From the NCBI GenBank assembly GCA_017618015.1, contig JAFZVC010000025.1:1-64000 (forward strand): a DNA stretch of 64,000 nucleotides, given 5' to 3'. Each line of letters starts with the position of its first letter. Position 1 is the stretch's first letter. A program made the position numbers and the translations under genes. The notes below the pieces were generated by a model. That model saw nothing but the letters and a program-made list of their open reading frames with translations. It was not told where the DNA came from and ran no database searches. Source of the stretch: Spirochaetaceae bacterium (lineage in GTDB: Bacteria > Spirochaetota > Spirochaetia > Treponematales > Treponemataceae). Positions 51,506 to 59,305 of the stretch are shown here, piece by piece.

Positions 51506-52708
51506 ATGAGTATTATTGCAAGATATCGATTGAACAAAGATCATTCTCAAACACTCCATTTGGAGAATAATCTTCGCTTAAGGCGCATTTTTGTTTTTTC
51601 AATCATATTCGGAATTGTTGCGCTTTCATTGGTAGAATTATTGAATCCCGCAGATTCTGTTGAGGTAAAAAAAATCTATTATTCTTTGTACATCATTGGG
51701 GGAACGGTGGGATTAGTCCTCTGTTATATCAGCCATCTTCATTATACTCCGATATTCTTTTGCATTATATCGTTTTATTGTATGCTTAGCATATTTTTGA
51801 CTGTAAGTACATTGACCGAGTTCTTTGTCTATTTTGTCGCGTTTTCTTTTATTATTGTTATGCTTTTGAACATTAATCCCTTTGTCTATACGGTTACACT
51901 TATCCTGTACGATATAGCTTTGATATGTCTTGTTCAGAGCAATATCGTTGTGATTAGCGAAAAACTTGTCGGGCCGGAGATTTTAAACATAATCATTTTG
52001 AACAGCCTTGTTGCTTATCTTTCGTTCTGGAAAAGAAAATTCGTAATAACCAAGTATAATCTCGAAAAAAACATCAATAATGAAAAAGAAAAATCAGAAA
52101 AACTGCTGCTGAACATCCTTCCAAAAAAGATTCTGGAAGATCTTCGCGACCACGGAAGATCAGTTCCGAAGAGCTATGAGAACACGACTGTTTTATATTG
52201 CTCAATTTCTAATATTACTGAATTGTCGCACAGCATGGAAATTCAGCCGTTTATGGATATGCTGAACAAAATTTCGTATGAATTTGACTCAATTGTAGAA
52301 GAAGAGCAATGCCTTAGGATAAAAACGACAGGAAATGTTTACATGGCTGTTTGCGGGCTTCCTGTTCCCGAAGAGCATCATGCTGAAAAAATGACGAAAT
52401 GTGCCATAAAGTTTGTCAAATACATTGAAGAGTATAACAAGACTGCGGAAGAAAAAGTACGTATACGTGTTGGGCTTAATTCTGGAAAAGTCGTTGCGGG
52501 AATCGTCGGAATAAAACGATATATCTATGACGTTTTTGGTGACACCGTGAACACGGCTTGCAGAATGGAAAATCTGAGCAAAGAGATGAAGATATTATCG
52601 ACTGTAAGTACCTATAATCTTGTAAAAGATAAATTTACATTTGTTCCGCAACCGCCTGTCCTTGTAAAAGGAAAGGGTATGCTCGAAACGTATTACATCG
52701 CTCAATGA
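51506..52708 (+). CDS. Membrane class III cyclase, catalytic Asn/Arg (C2-like) half
   Basis: A 400-aa paralogue of the preceding protein with six membrane segments (about 28-180) and a class III cyclase domain (about 218-400). Both metal-binding Asp are replaced: Ser233 in LYCSISNIT and Asn277 in KTTGNVY. Kept are Lys273 and Asp342 (adenine recognition) and the catalytic Asn349 and Arg353 in TVNTACRME. The same D-to-S change at the first metal site occurs in the C2 domain of mammalian adenylyl cyclases. Alone it cannot bind the catalytic metals. It starts 3 bp after the C1-like gene and must be co-translated with it. Confidence 0.88.
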   Translation: MSIIARYRLNKDHSQTLHLENNLRLRRIFVFSIIFGIVALSLVELLNPADSVEVKKIYYSLYIIGGTVGLVLCYISHLHYTPIFFCIISFYCMLSIFLTVSTLTEFFVYFVAFSFIIVMLLNINPFVYTVTLILYDIALICLVQSNIVVISEKLVGPEILNIIILNSLVAYLSFWKRKFVITKYNLEKNINNEKEKSEKLLLNILPKKILEDLRDHGRSVPKSYENTTVLYCSISNITELSHSMEIQPFMDMLNKISYEFDSIVEEEQCLRIKTTGNVYMAVCGLPVPEEHHAEKMTKCAIKFVKYIEEYNKTAEEKVRIRVGLNSGKVVAGIVGIKRYIYDVFGDTVNTACRMENLSKEMKILSTVSTYNLVKDKFTFVPQPPVLVKGKGMLETYYIAQ

Positions 52709-52846
52709 GCCCGAATGCTGGCTTAAAATCTAAAATTCGGAAAATTGTTAATTTTTCAGTATTATATCCCGCATATTCTTTTTTCTGTGGAAGCAAGAAT
52801 GATTCAATGTTAGAATAAAATTAACGTACCATTTTTGGAGTTTACG

Positions 52847-53635
52847 ATGATAGATTATGCAGAAGGTTCAGGAAAACAATATCACACAGGCGTTGGTCCT
52901 GATGATATAGGAAAATATATAATTTTGCCGGGCGACCCAAAACGTTGTGCCAGCATCGCTGCCCACTTTGACAATGCCAAGCTTGTCGCCGACAGCCGCG
53001 AGTACGTAACGTACACGGGAACGCTGGAAGGCGTAAAAGTAAGCGTAACGTCAACTGGAATAGGCGGTCCTTCATCGGCAATCGCTATAGAAGAGCTGTC
53101 GAAGTGCGGCGCGCACACGTTCGTCCGCGTCGGAACATGCGGCGGTATGCAGAAAGATGTTTTGAGCGGCGACATTATAATTGCGAGCGGCGCAATCCGT
53201 ATGGAAGGCACGAGCCGCGAATATGCGCCGATCGAATACCCGGCTGTACCGGACGTGAACGTGCTGAACGCACTTATTCAGGCGGCTAAAAGCAAAAACA
53301 TCCCGTATCACGCGGGTGTCGTGCAGTGCAAAGACTCGTTCTTCGGACAGCACGAGCCAGAAGTCATGCCGGTCAGCTACGAGCTTCAGAACAAGTGGGA
53401 AGCTTGGCTCCGCATGGGCTGCCTCGCTTCCGAGATGGAGTCTGCCGCGCTGTTTATAGCGGGAAGTTTCCTCCGCGTTCGTGTAGGCTCGTGCTTCCTT
53501 GTTGTCGCGAACCAGGAGCGTGCAAAAGCCGGGCTCCCGAACCCGCAGGTGCATGATACTGAGCTTGCTATTGTAACTGGCGTTGAGGCTTTGAGAATAC
53601 TTATTAAGGAAGACTTGCAGAAATCCCAGAATTGA
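52847..53635 (+). CDS. udp: Uridine phosphorylase
   Basis: Cleaves uridine with phosphate to uracil and ribose-1-phosphate in nucleoside salvage. The 262 aa show PNP_UDP_1 family marks: [50 protein letters not shown] and [12 protein letters not shown]. The E. coli enzyme is 253 aa. ATG 52847 is supported by TTTGGAG upstream; an in-frame TTG at 52835 overlaps that site. The GGDEF gene starts 12 bp later. Confidence 0.9.
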   Translation: MIDYAEGSGKQYHTGVGPDDIGKYIILPGDPKRCASIAAHFDNAKLVADSREYVTYTGTLEGVKVSVTSTGIGGPSSAIAIEELSKCGAHTFVRVGTCGGMQKDVLSGDIIIASGAIRMEGTSREYAPIEYPAVPDVNVLNALIQAAKSKNIPYHAGVVQCKDSFFGQHEPEVMPVSYELQNKWEAWLRMGCLASEMESAALFIAGSFLRVRVGSCFLVVANQERAKAGLPNPQVHDTELAIVTGVEALRILIKEDLQKSQN

Positions 53636-53647
53636 TGGAGAGTTTTG

Positions 53648-54808
53648 ATGATTTCTTTTTACGGTGTCATAGTCATGTCTTGTGCGTTGAGCATGATTAC
53701 ACTGGCTGTGATTGTTGGCAAGAATACAGTTCTCGATAAGAACAGCATTAAGTGGTTCAGGTTCACTTTTATCCTTGTCGCTATGGGAATGACTTTTGAG
53801 TATGTCGGAGTCCTGTTCAGCGAGTTAGGTAATGTTCCTGCTTGGCTTTTTGTTGTCGTCACATTATGCGAATATTCGCTTTCTCCATGCCTAACCCTTG
53901 CGCTCGCCAAAAGCTGTGGAATAAAAGCCTCTATAAAACCCATGTTCGCTGTAATGGCTTTCCATGCGGTTCTTGAAGTAGCAATGGCTCCTTTCAAGCT
54001 GATTTTCTTCATAACCGAAGAAGGGTATTTCAGCAGGGGCGATTTTTACTGGATATATCTTTTATTCTGTGGTATCTCATTTATTTTTATTATTTTTGTT
54101 TTCTTCCATCTTGCCCGCAAAGCAAAAGAAAAAAGCCTTGTCACGCTGTTGTTGATAGCAGCTACATTCCTTGCCGGGCAGATACCTTCAATCGTGTCGG
54201 ATCATATTTATACAGGATATTTCTCAATCTGTATAACAGCCGTATTGCTCTATATCTTCACTCAGGATTTGATGCGCAGCCAGCTGATAGAGATAATCGG
54301 ACAGGAACAGGAAAAATCGACGCACGATTCGCTTACCGGAGTTGCGAACCGCGAGCTTTATGAGCGAAAAGCGAAGCAGATAAACGAGAACATCAAGGCA
54401 GATCCGCAGGCAATGCACTTTGCTATATGCGAATGTGACCTTAACAACCTTAAGATAATCAACGACACGTATGGCCATGAATCGGGCGATTTTTACATTA
54501 AGGCGTGCTGTAAGACAATCTGTAATATTTTCAAGCACAGCCCTGTATTCCGCACCGGTGGCGACGAATTCGTAATTATCCTGCAGAACGAAGATTATGA
54601 GCGTTGTGACGAGATAAAGAAAGAGATTAACGATTTTGTTCTTTCAGAAGTCAAAAAAGAAGGCTCTGTTCTTGAGAAGATATCGTTCGCAGCAGGTTTC
54701 TCCAAATTCAATAGCAAGACAGACAGAACCGTGGGCGATGTCCTGAATCGTGCCGATTTTGAGATGTACATCCACAAAAAGACTGTGAAAGCAAGCGCTG
54801 CTATTTAA
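53648..54808 (+). CDS. Membrane GGDEF protein (diguanylate cyclase)
   Basis: A 386-aa protein with about seven membrane segments (residues 5-210) and a C-terminal GGDEF domain: DSLTGVANRELYERK, CDLNNLKIINDTYGHESGDFYI and the active-site RTGGDEFVIIL. It should make c-di-GMP. No RxxD inhibitory site is found at the usual place before GGDEF. It lies 12 bp after udp and may be co-transcribed. GGAG precedes ATG 53648. A GC-rich repeat element begins 3 bp after its stop. Confidence 0.9.
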   Translation: MISFYGVIVMSCALSMITLAVIVGKNTVLDKNSIKWFRFTFILVAMGMTFEYVGVLFSELGNVPAWLFVVVTLCEYSLSPCLTLALAKSCGIKASIKPMFAVMAFHAVLEVAMAPFKLIFFITEEGYFSRGDFYWIYLLFCGISFIFIIFVFFHLARKAKEKSLVTLLLIAATFLAGQIPSIVSDHIYTGYFSICITAVLLYIFTQDLMRSQLIEIIGQEQEKSTHDSLTGVANRELYERKAKQINENIKADPQAMHFAICECDLNNLKIINDTYGHESGDFYIKACCKTICNIFKHSPVFRTGGDEFVIILQNEDYERCDEIKKEINDFVLSEVKKEGSVLEKISFAAGFSKFNSKTDRTVGDVLNRADFEMYIHKKTVKASAAI

Positions 54809-54811
54809 TCT

Positions 54812-54929
54812 GGGCGTTCCCGCCTGTGGCGGCCGGGCTGCTTCAGGTTCCGCTATCGCTCCAGCCTCCTCGGCTGAAACAAGTTCAGCCTGCGGTGGCT
54901 GCCTACGGCACCTTCCGCATCCCTAACGC
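54812..54929. repeat. GGGCGTT...AACGC palindromic intergenic element
   Basis: A 118-bp GC-rich block bounded by GCGTT (54814-54818) and AACGC (54925-54929), an inverted terminal pair. Inside are GGCTGAA/TTCAGCC (54872-54878 with 54884-54890) and the 12-mer GGCGGCCGGGCT (54828-54839) shared with the block at 37690-37835. The framing by GGGCGTT and CATCCCTAACGC recalls small repeats I have seen in other bacterial genomes, but I cannot name a documented family. It fits exactly between a stop codon and the next promoter. Confidence 0.55.
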
Positions 54930-54933
54930 GGTC

Positions 54934-54962
54934 TTGCCTTAATCGCTTTCAAATGCCATATT
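54934..54962 (+). promoter_or_regulatory. Leaderless promoter of the pseudouridine synthase gene
   Basis: TTGCCT (54934-54939), 17 bp, CATATT (54957-54962), 6 nt, ATG 54969. It starts 4 bp after the end of the repeat element. Confidence 0.55.
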
Positions 54963-54968
54963 ACCATC

Positions 54969-55688
54969 ATGCCAGAAAAACTCCGCATTCTGTATGAAGA
55001 CAAGTTTCTCGTCGTTGTTTATAAACCGGAAAATATGCTGACCGTTCCGTATCCAGGCTCACGCGCGCGTACTGCGATCGATGTGCTTACGGAAATCAGG
55101 CGGAAACGCGGGCTTGTCCACGGCAATTACAGACCGGCTGCCGTCCACCGCTTAGACAAAGAAACGTCCGGCGTTATGATGTTCGCATTGACTCCAGAAT
55201 GTCAGCGGATTGTTATGGACGGCTGGCAGAACATTGTGAAGCATCGTTATTACGTGGCTCTCGCGGAAACGCCGAATACTACGAAATCTGGAGCTGCCGA
55301 GCTTTTGCCGGATGAAGGCGTCATCGACTTGCCGCTAACAAAAAACGCGATGCATCATTCTTACGTTGCGGACACGACGCGCGGCGGTAAGCCCCAAAAA
55401 AACGAGGTTCAGGCAGTTACTCACTATAAAGTTTTGAAAAAAGACAAGAAATATACGCTTTTTCAGTTGGAACTTGAGACAGGTCGCACGAATCAGATAC
55501 GTGCGCACCTTTCCGCCAAAAAATACCCGATAGCGGGTGACAAGCAGTACCGCGCGCGCACTGACCCGTTCCACAGGCTTTGTCTTCACGCGCGATCACT
55601 GGAGTTTGTTCATCCGTACACGCACGAAACGCTTTCGTTTGAAGTTCCAGAGCCGGATTCTTGGGGTAAGCTGATTCACAGCGTGTAA
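54969..55688 (+). CDS. RluA-family RNA pseudouridine synthase
   Basis: A 239-aa enzyme that isomerises uridine to pseudouridine in rRNA or tRNA. The catalytic motif is AAVHRLDKETSGVMMFA (Asp in HRLDKETSG), preceded by the conserved VVYKPENMLTVPYPG and followed by LETGRTNQIRAHLSAKKYPIAGDKQY and LCLHARSLEF. It has no N-terminal S4 domain, as in RluA itself, so the target is not predictable. The start is ATG 54969, predicted leaderless. The stop is 5 bp from the end of the convergent UPF0210 gene. Confidence 0.9.
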   Translation: MPEKLRILYEDKFLVVVYKPENMLTVPYPGSRARTAIDVLTEIRRKRGLVHGNYRPAAVHRLDKETSGVMMFALTPECQRIVMDGWQNIVKHRYYVALAETPNTTKSGAAELLPDEGVIDLPLTKNAMHHSYVADTTRGGKPQKNEVQAVTHYKVLKKDKKYTLFQLELETGRTNQIRAHLSAKKYPIAGDKQYRARTDPFHRLCLHARSLEFVHPYTHETLSFEVPEPDSWGKLIHSV

Positions 55689-55693
55689 TCCGC

Positions 55694-57055
55694 TTAGTTC
55701 CTGAAGCTGTGAATCGGCGCCGGGATGCGACCACCGCGGTTTATAAAATCCGCACAGCCGAATTTGTTAACCGGCATTATCGGTGCGCCGCCGAGCAGTC
55801 CACCGAACTCAGCCCATTCGCCGACACCTTTTCCCGGAACAGGAATAATTCTTACGGCAGTCGTCTTGTTGTTGACCATACCAATCGCCATTTCATCAGC
55901 GATGATTCCGCTTATCGTCGTTGCCGGAACATCACCCGGAATTGCAATCATATCAAGTCCTACGGAGCAAACGCACGTCATCGCCTCAAGCTTCTCAAGG
56001 CAAATTGAACCGGCTTTTACGGCGGCAATCATGCCCTCGTCTTCAGAAACAGGGATAAACGCGCCGGAAAGTCCGCCAACAGACGCGCTCGCCATAACGC
56101 CGCCTTTTTTAACCATGTCGGTAAGCATTGCGAGTGCCGCCGTTGAGCCGGGCGCACCGGCAGACTCGACGCCAAGCTCTTCCAGAATGCGTGCAACAGA
56201 GTCACCAACCGCAGGAGTAGGCGCGAGCGAAAGGTCGAGGATGCCAAAGTCTACGCCGAGCCGCTTTGCTGCTTCCGCGCCGACAAGCTGTCCCATGCGC
56301 GTAATTTTGAAAGCGGTCTTTTTAATGCCGTCAGCAACTACATCAAGCGGCTGTCCTTTATACTGCTCACAAGCGGCTTTTATAACGCCCGGACCAGAAA
56401 CGCCGACAGAAAGCACTGCGTCGCCCTCGCCCGGACCGTGGAACGCACCCGCCATAAACGGATTATCCTCCGGCGCGTTGCAGAATACAACGAGCTTTGC
56501 GCATCCAAGACCGCCACGGTCAGCCGTCCGCTCCGCCGTCGCGCGGATAATCTCGCCCATATCTTTTACGGCGTTCATGTTGATGCCGTTTTTTGTCGTA
56601 CCAAGGTTTATCGAAGAACAGACGCGCTCCGTAACAGCAAGAGCCTCTGGAATAGATGCAAGGAGCGTCTTATCGCCGGGCGTCATACCTTTCTGAACGA
56701 GCGCGGAAAATCCGCCAATAAAATCGATATTCAGCTCTTTAGCAAGCTCGTCGAGCGTTATCGCCCACTCAACGTAAGACTTCTCGCCCGATGGCTCTGC
56801 AACGAGCGAAATTGGCGTAACGGCGACGCGCTTGTTTATAATCGGAACTCCGAACTCGCTTTCAATCGCGCGTCCAGTCTCAACAAGCTTTCCTGCATAG
56901 CGCAGAATCTTATCGCGAATGCGGCGGCGGCTCTCTTTTCCGTCCGCGCACGCACAATCACGCAGGGAAATACCCATCGTTATGGCGCGGACATCGAGCT
57001 TTTGCCGCATGAACATATTTACAGTTTCTTGAATCTCACCGGGAGTAAAAAGCAT
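55694..57055 (-). CDS. UPF0210 (PFL) family protein
   Basis: A 453-aa cytoplasmic protein of the conserved UPF0210 family, related to pyruvate-formate-lyase-like folds but without a known reaction. Typical stretches are [72 protein letters not shown] and [32 protein letters not shown]. It follows a UPF0237 ACT protein by 45 bp, an association also seen in other bacteria, so the ACT protein may regulate it. AGGAGG precedes the ATG. Confidence 0.92.
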   Translation of the reverse strand: MLFTPGEIQETVNMFMRQKLDVRAITMGISLRDCACADGKESRRRIRDKILRYAGKLVETGRAIESEFGVPIINKRVAVTPISLVAEPSGEKSYVEWAITLDELAKELNIDFIGGFSALVQKGMTPGDKTLLASIPEALAVTERVCSSINLGTTKNGINMNAVKDMGEIIRATAERTADRGGLGCAKLVVFCNAPEDNPFMAGAFHGPGEGDAVLSVGVSGPGVIKAACEQYKGQPLDVVADGIKKTAFKITRMGQLVGAEAAKRLGVDFGILDLSLAPTPAVGDSVARILEELGVESAGAPGSTAALAMLTDMVKKGGVMASASVGGLSGAFIPVSEDEGMIAAVKAGSICLEKLEAMTCVCSVGLDMIAIPGDVPATTISGIIADEMAIGMVNNKTTAVRIIPVPGKGVGEWAEFGGLLGGAPIMPVNKFGCADFINRGGRIPAPIHSFRN

Positions 57056-57100
57056 TTGAACCTCCTAAAAAGGCTTCGCAAGTTATATTGACGCAAATCG

Positions 57101-57373
57101 CTAAACGCGCTGCATCGCGCTGAAAACCCGCTCGTGCATGATATTAATCTCGACGTGCATTTTTTCGCCAAGCTCGTTCATGCTCTTTCTAAGTTCGTCC
57201 ACGGAAATTACGGACGAGGAGAGGTCAACCATCATCATCATAACAAAATTGCCGGAAAGAATAGTCTGGCTGATATCCGCTATGTTTATCTTTTTTTCAG
57301 CGAGAAATGCGCTGACACCAGCAATGATACCAACCTGATCAGTGCCGACTACTGTAATAATTGCGTTGTTCAT
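57101..57373 (-). CDS. UPF0237 ACT-domain protein
   Basis: A 90-aa protein that is a single ACT domain: ITVVGTDQVGIIAGVSAFLAEKKINIADISQTIL, then FVMMMMVDLSSS. It probably binds a small ligand such as an amino acid and regulates the UPF0210 protein encoded next. The ATG at 57373 has no Shine-Dalgarno and lies 9 nt after a TATACT box, so the leader is at most a few nucleotides. Confidence 0.9.
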   Translation of the reverse strand: MNNAIITVVGTDQVGIIAGVSAFLAEKKINIADISQTILSGNFVMMMMVDLSSSVISVDELRKSMNELGEKMHVEINIMHERVFSAMQRV

Positions 57374-57382
57374 AGTGCGTAC

Positions 57383-57411
57383 AGTATAGAAAAGAACGGT
57401 TTTAAGGGCAA
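57383..57411 (-). promoter_or_regulatory. Near-leaderless promoter of the ACT-UPF0210 operon
   Basis: Minus strand: TTGCCC (57411-57406), 17 bp, TATACT (57388-57383), 9 nt, ATG 57373. The gap is 3 nt longer than in most other leaderless promoters here. Confidence 0.55.
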
Positions 57412-57421
57412 GATGACAAAA

Positions 57422-58357
57422 TTAAAAAGTCTGCCAGCATTTTTCTTTCAAAAAAGTGCTAATAACTTCTATATCTTCGCCTTCATAATATGCGACTAGC
57501 ATTTTCTTAAATGCCGGGACGTGTTGCTCTGGAATCACCAAAAATCCTTGTCCGTGCGCAATCAGATAATGATTCGCAAAAATAACCGAGGCACGTTTAT
57601 TGCCATCCAGAAAAACCTGAGTTTTCATACAGTACATACAAAGATTTATCGCGGCATCAATTGGACTTGTGGCGTTGTCTAAAATCTCCTGTATCCTTTC
57701 TTTCACTATGGATTCTATAGGGATTGGCGGTTTGTATGAGCTTCCTCCAATGGAAACAGGCACCCCGCGGATTCTTCCTCCGTCCTGAAAAAATCCTTCG
57801 TTCACAAGTCTTGCTATGTGGCACAAAAGATAATAGTCGGATTTCGCCTGAATAACGTCTGTATCAAGGATAAATTCCCACGCGTGTTTCAAGTTCAGTA
57901 TTTTCTGAATGTCGCTCGCCGTCATCCCGTTCACTGTTCCATTGTTGATGATGTCTTCAGTCTGCGGAAAAGAGGTCGCAACTCCCTCTAGCACAGCCTG
58001 GTCGTAGATGTTGGCTTTCATGTTGGCTCTGGCAAAATCAAGGTTCATCAGAATCCTGGAATCAAGAACGGATGAAGAATAGCCCAATTCAGCAAGCCGT
58101 TTGTCAATGTGACGGATATTCTTTTTAAGTTCGCGCAGTTCTTTTGCGTTTCGTAGAAGCAGCTGGTACAATTCTTCTGAATAAACATCGATGTACGTTG
58201 AAGTAAGGCGACCTGCAATCCTTTTCCGCATATAAAGATACTTGCCGCCAGACTGTTCTTTTATTTCAGGCGAACCATCGTAGGGAATAAGTTTTATGCG
58301 GGCGTTGGAATCTGCTCTTTTTCGCAGAAGTTCCTGAATCTCATCAAAATCAGACAT
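57422..58357 (-). CDS. Fic-domain-like protein with Gln in place of the catalytic His
   Basis: A 311-aa protein with a helical N-terminal region (about 60-165), an inhibitory-helix-like segment (QAVLEGVATSFPQTEDI) and a Fic core (about 185-290). The Fic motif normally begins with His; here it reads Q-V-F-L-D-G-N-K-R with Gln247 at the His position and D251-G252-N253-K254-R255 kept. Loss of the His should abolish AMP transfer, so it may be inactive, use another chemistry, or act as a regulator. The Ser/Thr of the (S/T)xxxE(G/N) inhibitory motif is also replaced by Gln. ATG 58357 is the likeliest start; an upstream TTG is possible. A perfect 15-bp inverted repeat lies just upstream. Confidence 0.82.
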   Translation of the reverse strand: MSDFDEIQELLRKRADSNARIKLIPYDGSPEIKEQSGGKYLYMRKRIAGRLTSTYIDVYSEELYQLLLRNAKELRELKKNIRHIDKRLAELGYSSSVLDSRILMNLDFARANMKANIYDQAVLEGVATSFPQTEDIINNGTVNGMTASDIQKILNLKHAWEFILDTDVIQAKSDYYLLCHIARLVNEGFFQDGGRIRGVPVSIGGSSYKPPIPIESIVKERIQEILDNATSPIDAAINLCMYCMKTQVFLDGNKRASVIFANHYLIAHGQGFLVIPEQHVPAFKKMLVAYYEGEDIEVISTFLKEKCWQTF

Positions 58358-58370
58358 ACATAATACCAAA

Positions 58371-58415
58371 TTTAGGGAACTTTTTTATTATTTTTACTTT
58401 AAAAAGTTCCCTAAA
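58371..58415. promoter_or_regulatory. Perfect 15-bp inverted repeat upstream of the Fic-like gene
   Basis: TTTAGGGAACTTTTT (58371-58385) and AAAAAGTTCCCTAAA (58401-58415) are exact inverted copies separated by a 15-nt AT-rich spacer. The site starts 13 bp before the Fic start codon in a divergent intergenic region with no gene running into it, so an operator is more likely than a terminator. Confidence 0.65.
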
Positions 58416-58467
58416 ACGCATTGTATCTTCCGTCTTGAAGGTTTGTCAAGTTTTTATGCCGCGATTA

Positions 58468-58496
58468 TTGCAGAGAACCCGTAAAATCTATACGAT
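58468..58496 (+). promoter_or_regulatory. Leaderless promoter of the 175-aa membrane protein gene
   Basis: TTGCAG (58468-58473), 17 bp, TACGAT (58491-58496), 6 nt, ATG 58503. Both hexamers are imperfect but the spacing fits the pattern seen elsewhere. Confidence 0.45.
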
Positions 58497-58502
58497 ATTC
58501 GC

Positions 58503-59030
58503 ATGAATTACGTTTCTCTTGTCCTTAGAATTGCTTCTCTTGCGGCAATCGCGATGTTGGTTGCGACAATCCCTATGCGCAAAAAAAAGCTCGATACAAA
58601 ACTCGGAAATTGCCTTATTCCGCTCACACAGAAAAAAAGCACTCTTTTTTTGGCGGTTCTTGTCCTTGCGCCGCTTATCATTGCGTTCCAGTGGTTCAGA
58701 GTGTTCGCATTCTACATTCAGGTGATTCTTTGCCTTTGTTCCGTTCTCGCCATAGAGCTTGCTGTCCGCGACAAAGTTCTTGGCTCAAAGTGCGGCGTAT
58801 ACGAAAATGCGCTTATAGTTGATGGGCGGCTTTTGATGAAAGAAGACATCACGGCGCTTCCTACGCTTGAATACGAAAAAGAAAGCGAGGCGTTCAACGG
58901 CGATAACGGTGATTTTTACAGAAAAGCGCTGCAAATCGTTACGGAAAAAAACGGCGTAATCTTCGTCGGGTTTTCCAGCGAGGAAGAACGCAACAGCGCG
59001 GTTGATATAATCAAAAACTGGGTTAAATAA
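58503..59030 (+). CDS. Membrane protein of unknown function, 175 aa
   Basis: The protein has three hydrophobic segments (about 5-23, 48-65 and 68-88) and a soluble C-terminal domain of about 85 residues (GVYENALIVDGRLLMKEDITALPTLEYE...GVIFVGFSSEEERNSAVDIIKNW) that resembles bacterial PH-like domains in strand pattern. Its function is unknown. No Shine-Dalgarno precedes the ATG. It diverges from the Fic-like gene and ends before the tRNA-Cys gene on the other strand. Confidence 0.72.
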   Translation: MNYVSLVLRIASLAAIAMLVATIPMRKKKLDTKLGNCLIPLTQKKSTLFLAVLVLAPLIIAFQWFRVFAFYIQVILCLCSVLAIELAVRDKVLGSKCGVYENALIVDGRLLMKEDITALPTLEYEKESEAFNGDNGDFYRKALQIVTEKNGVIFVGFSSEEERNSAVDIIKNWVK

Positions 59031-59091
59031 TTGAGCCGCGCCTGAACGAGAACGGCGGGAACTCTACGAACACCAAAATCCCAACAGGCAT

Positions 59092-59120
59092 AAAAAAACC
59101 GGCTCGTTTGAGCCGGCTTG
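59092..59120 (-). terminator. Intrinsic terminator of the tRNA-Cys gene
   Basis: On the minus strand a perfect stem AGCCGGCTC/GAGCCGG(T) with loop AAAC is followed by seven T (plus-strand 59092-59098 is A-rich). It lies 4 bp after the 3' end of the tRNA. Confidence 0.88.
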
Positions 59121-59123
59121 TAA

Positions 59124-59194
59124 GGCACCAATCAGAATCGAACTGATGCATAACGGTTTTGCAGACCGCTCCCTTACCGCTTGGGTATGGTGCC
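59124..59194 (-). tRNA. tRNA-Cys (anticodon GCA)
   Basis: On the minus strand the gene folds as a cloverleaf: acceptor GGCACCA (59194-59188) with TGGTGCC (59130-59124), anticodon loop CTGCAAA giving GCA, and a T arm with GTTCGATTC. It is 71 nt long; the 3' CCA is not encoded. It is a single-gene unit with its own promoter and terminator. Confidence 0.95.
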
Positions 59195-59206
59195 ATGACG
59201 CTGATT

Positions 59207-59235
59207 AATATAACAAAAATAGAAACGTTTGTCTA
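59207..59235 (-). promoter_or_regulatory. Promoter of tRNA-Cys
   Basis: Minus strand: TAGACA (59235-59230), 17 bp, TATATT (59212-59207), 12 nt before the first base of the tRNA. Confidence 0.7.
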
Positions 59236-59269
59236 TAGAGTGGGAAAACCTTAGAAAACCCCCTCTTTC

Positions 59270-59299
59270 TGGACAGAACCGCCGCTGTTGCGCTATCAT
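59270..59299 (+). promoter_or_regulatory. Leaderless promoter of the HAD phosphatase gene
   Basis: TGGACA (59270-59275), 18 bp, TATCAT (59294-59299), 6 nt, ATG 59306. No ribosome binding site is visible. Confidence 0.65.
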
Positions 59300-59305
59300 A
59301 GAAAA

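Noticed and set aside
55725-56696. A 323-codon open frame antisense to the UPF0210 gene
   Set aside because: It is Ser/Pro/Ala-rich, as expected from a shadow of a Gly/Ala-rich gene. UPF0210 is conserved along its whole length.
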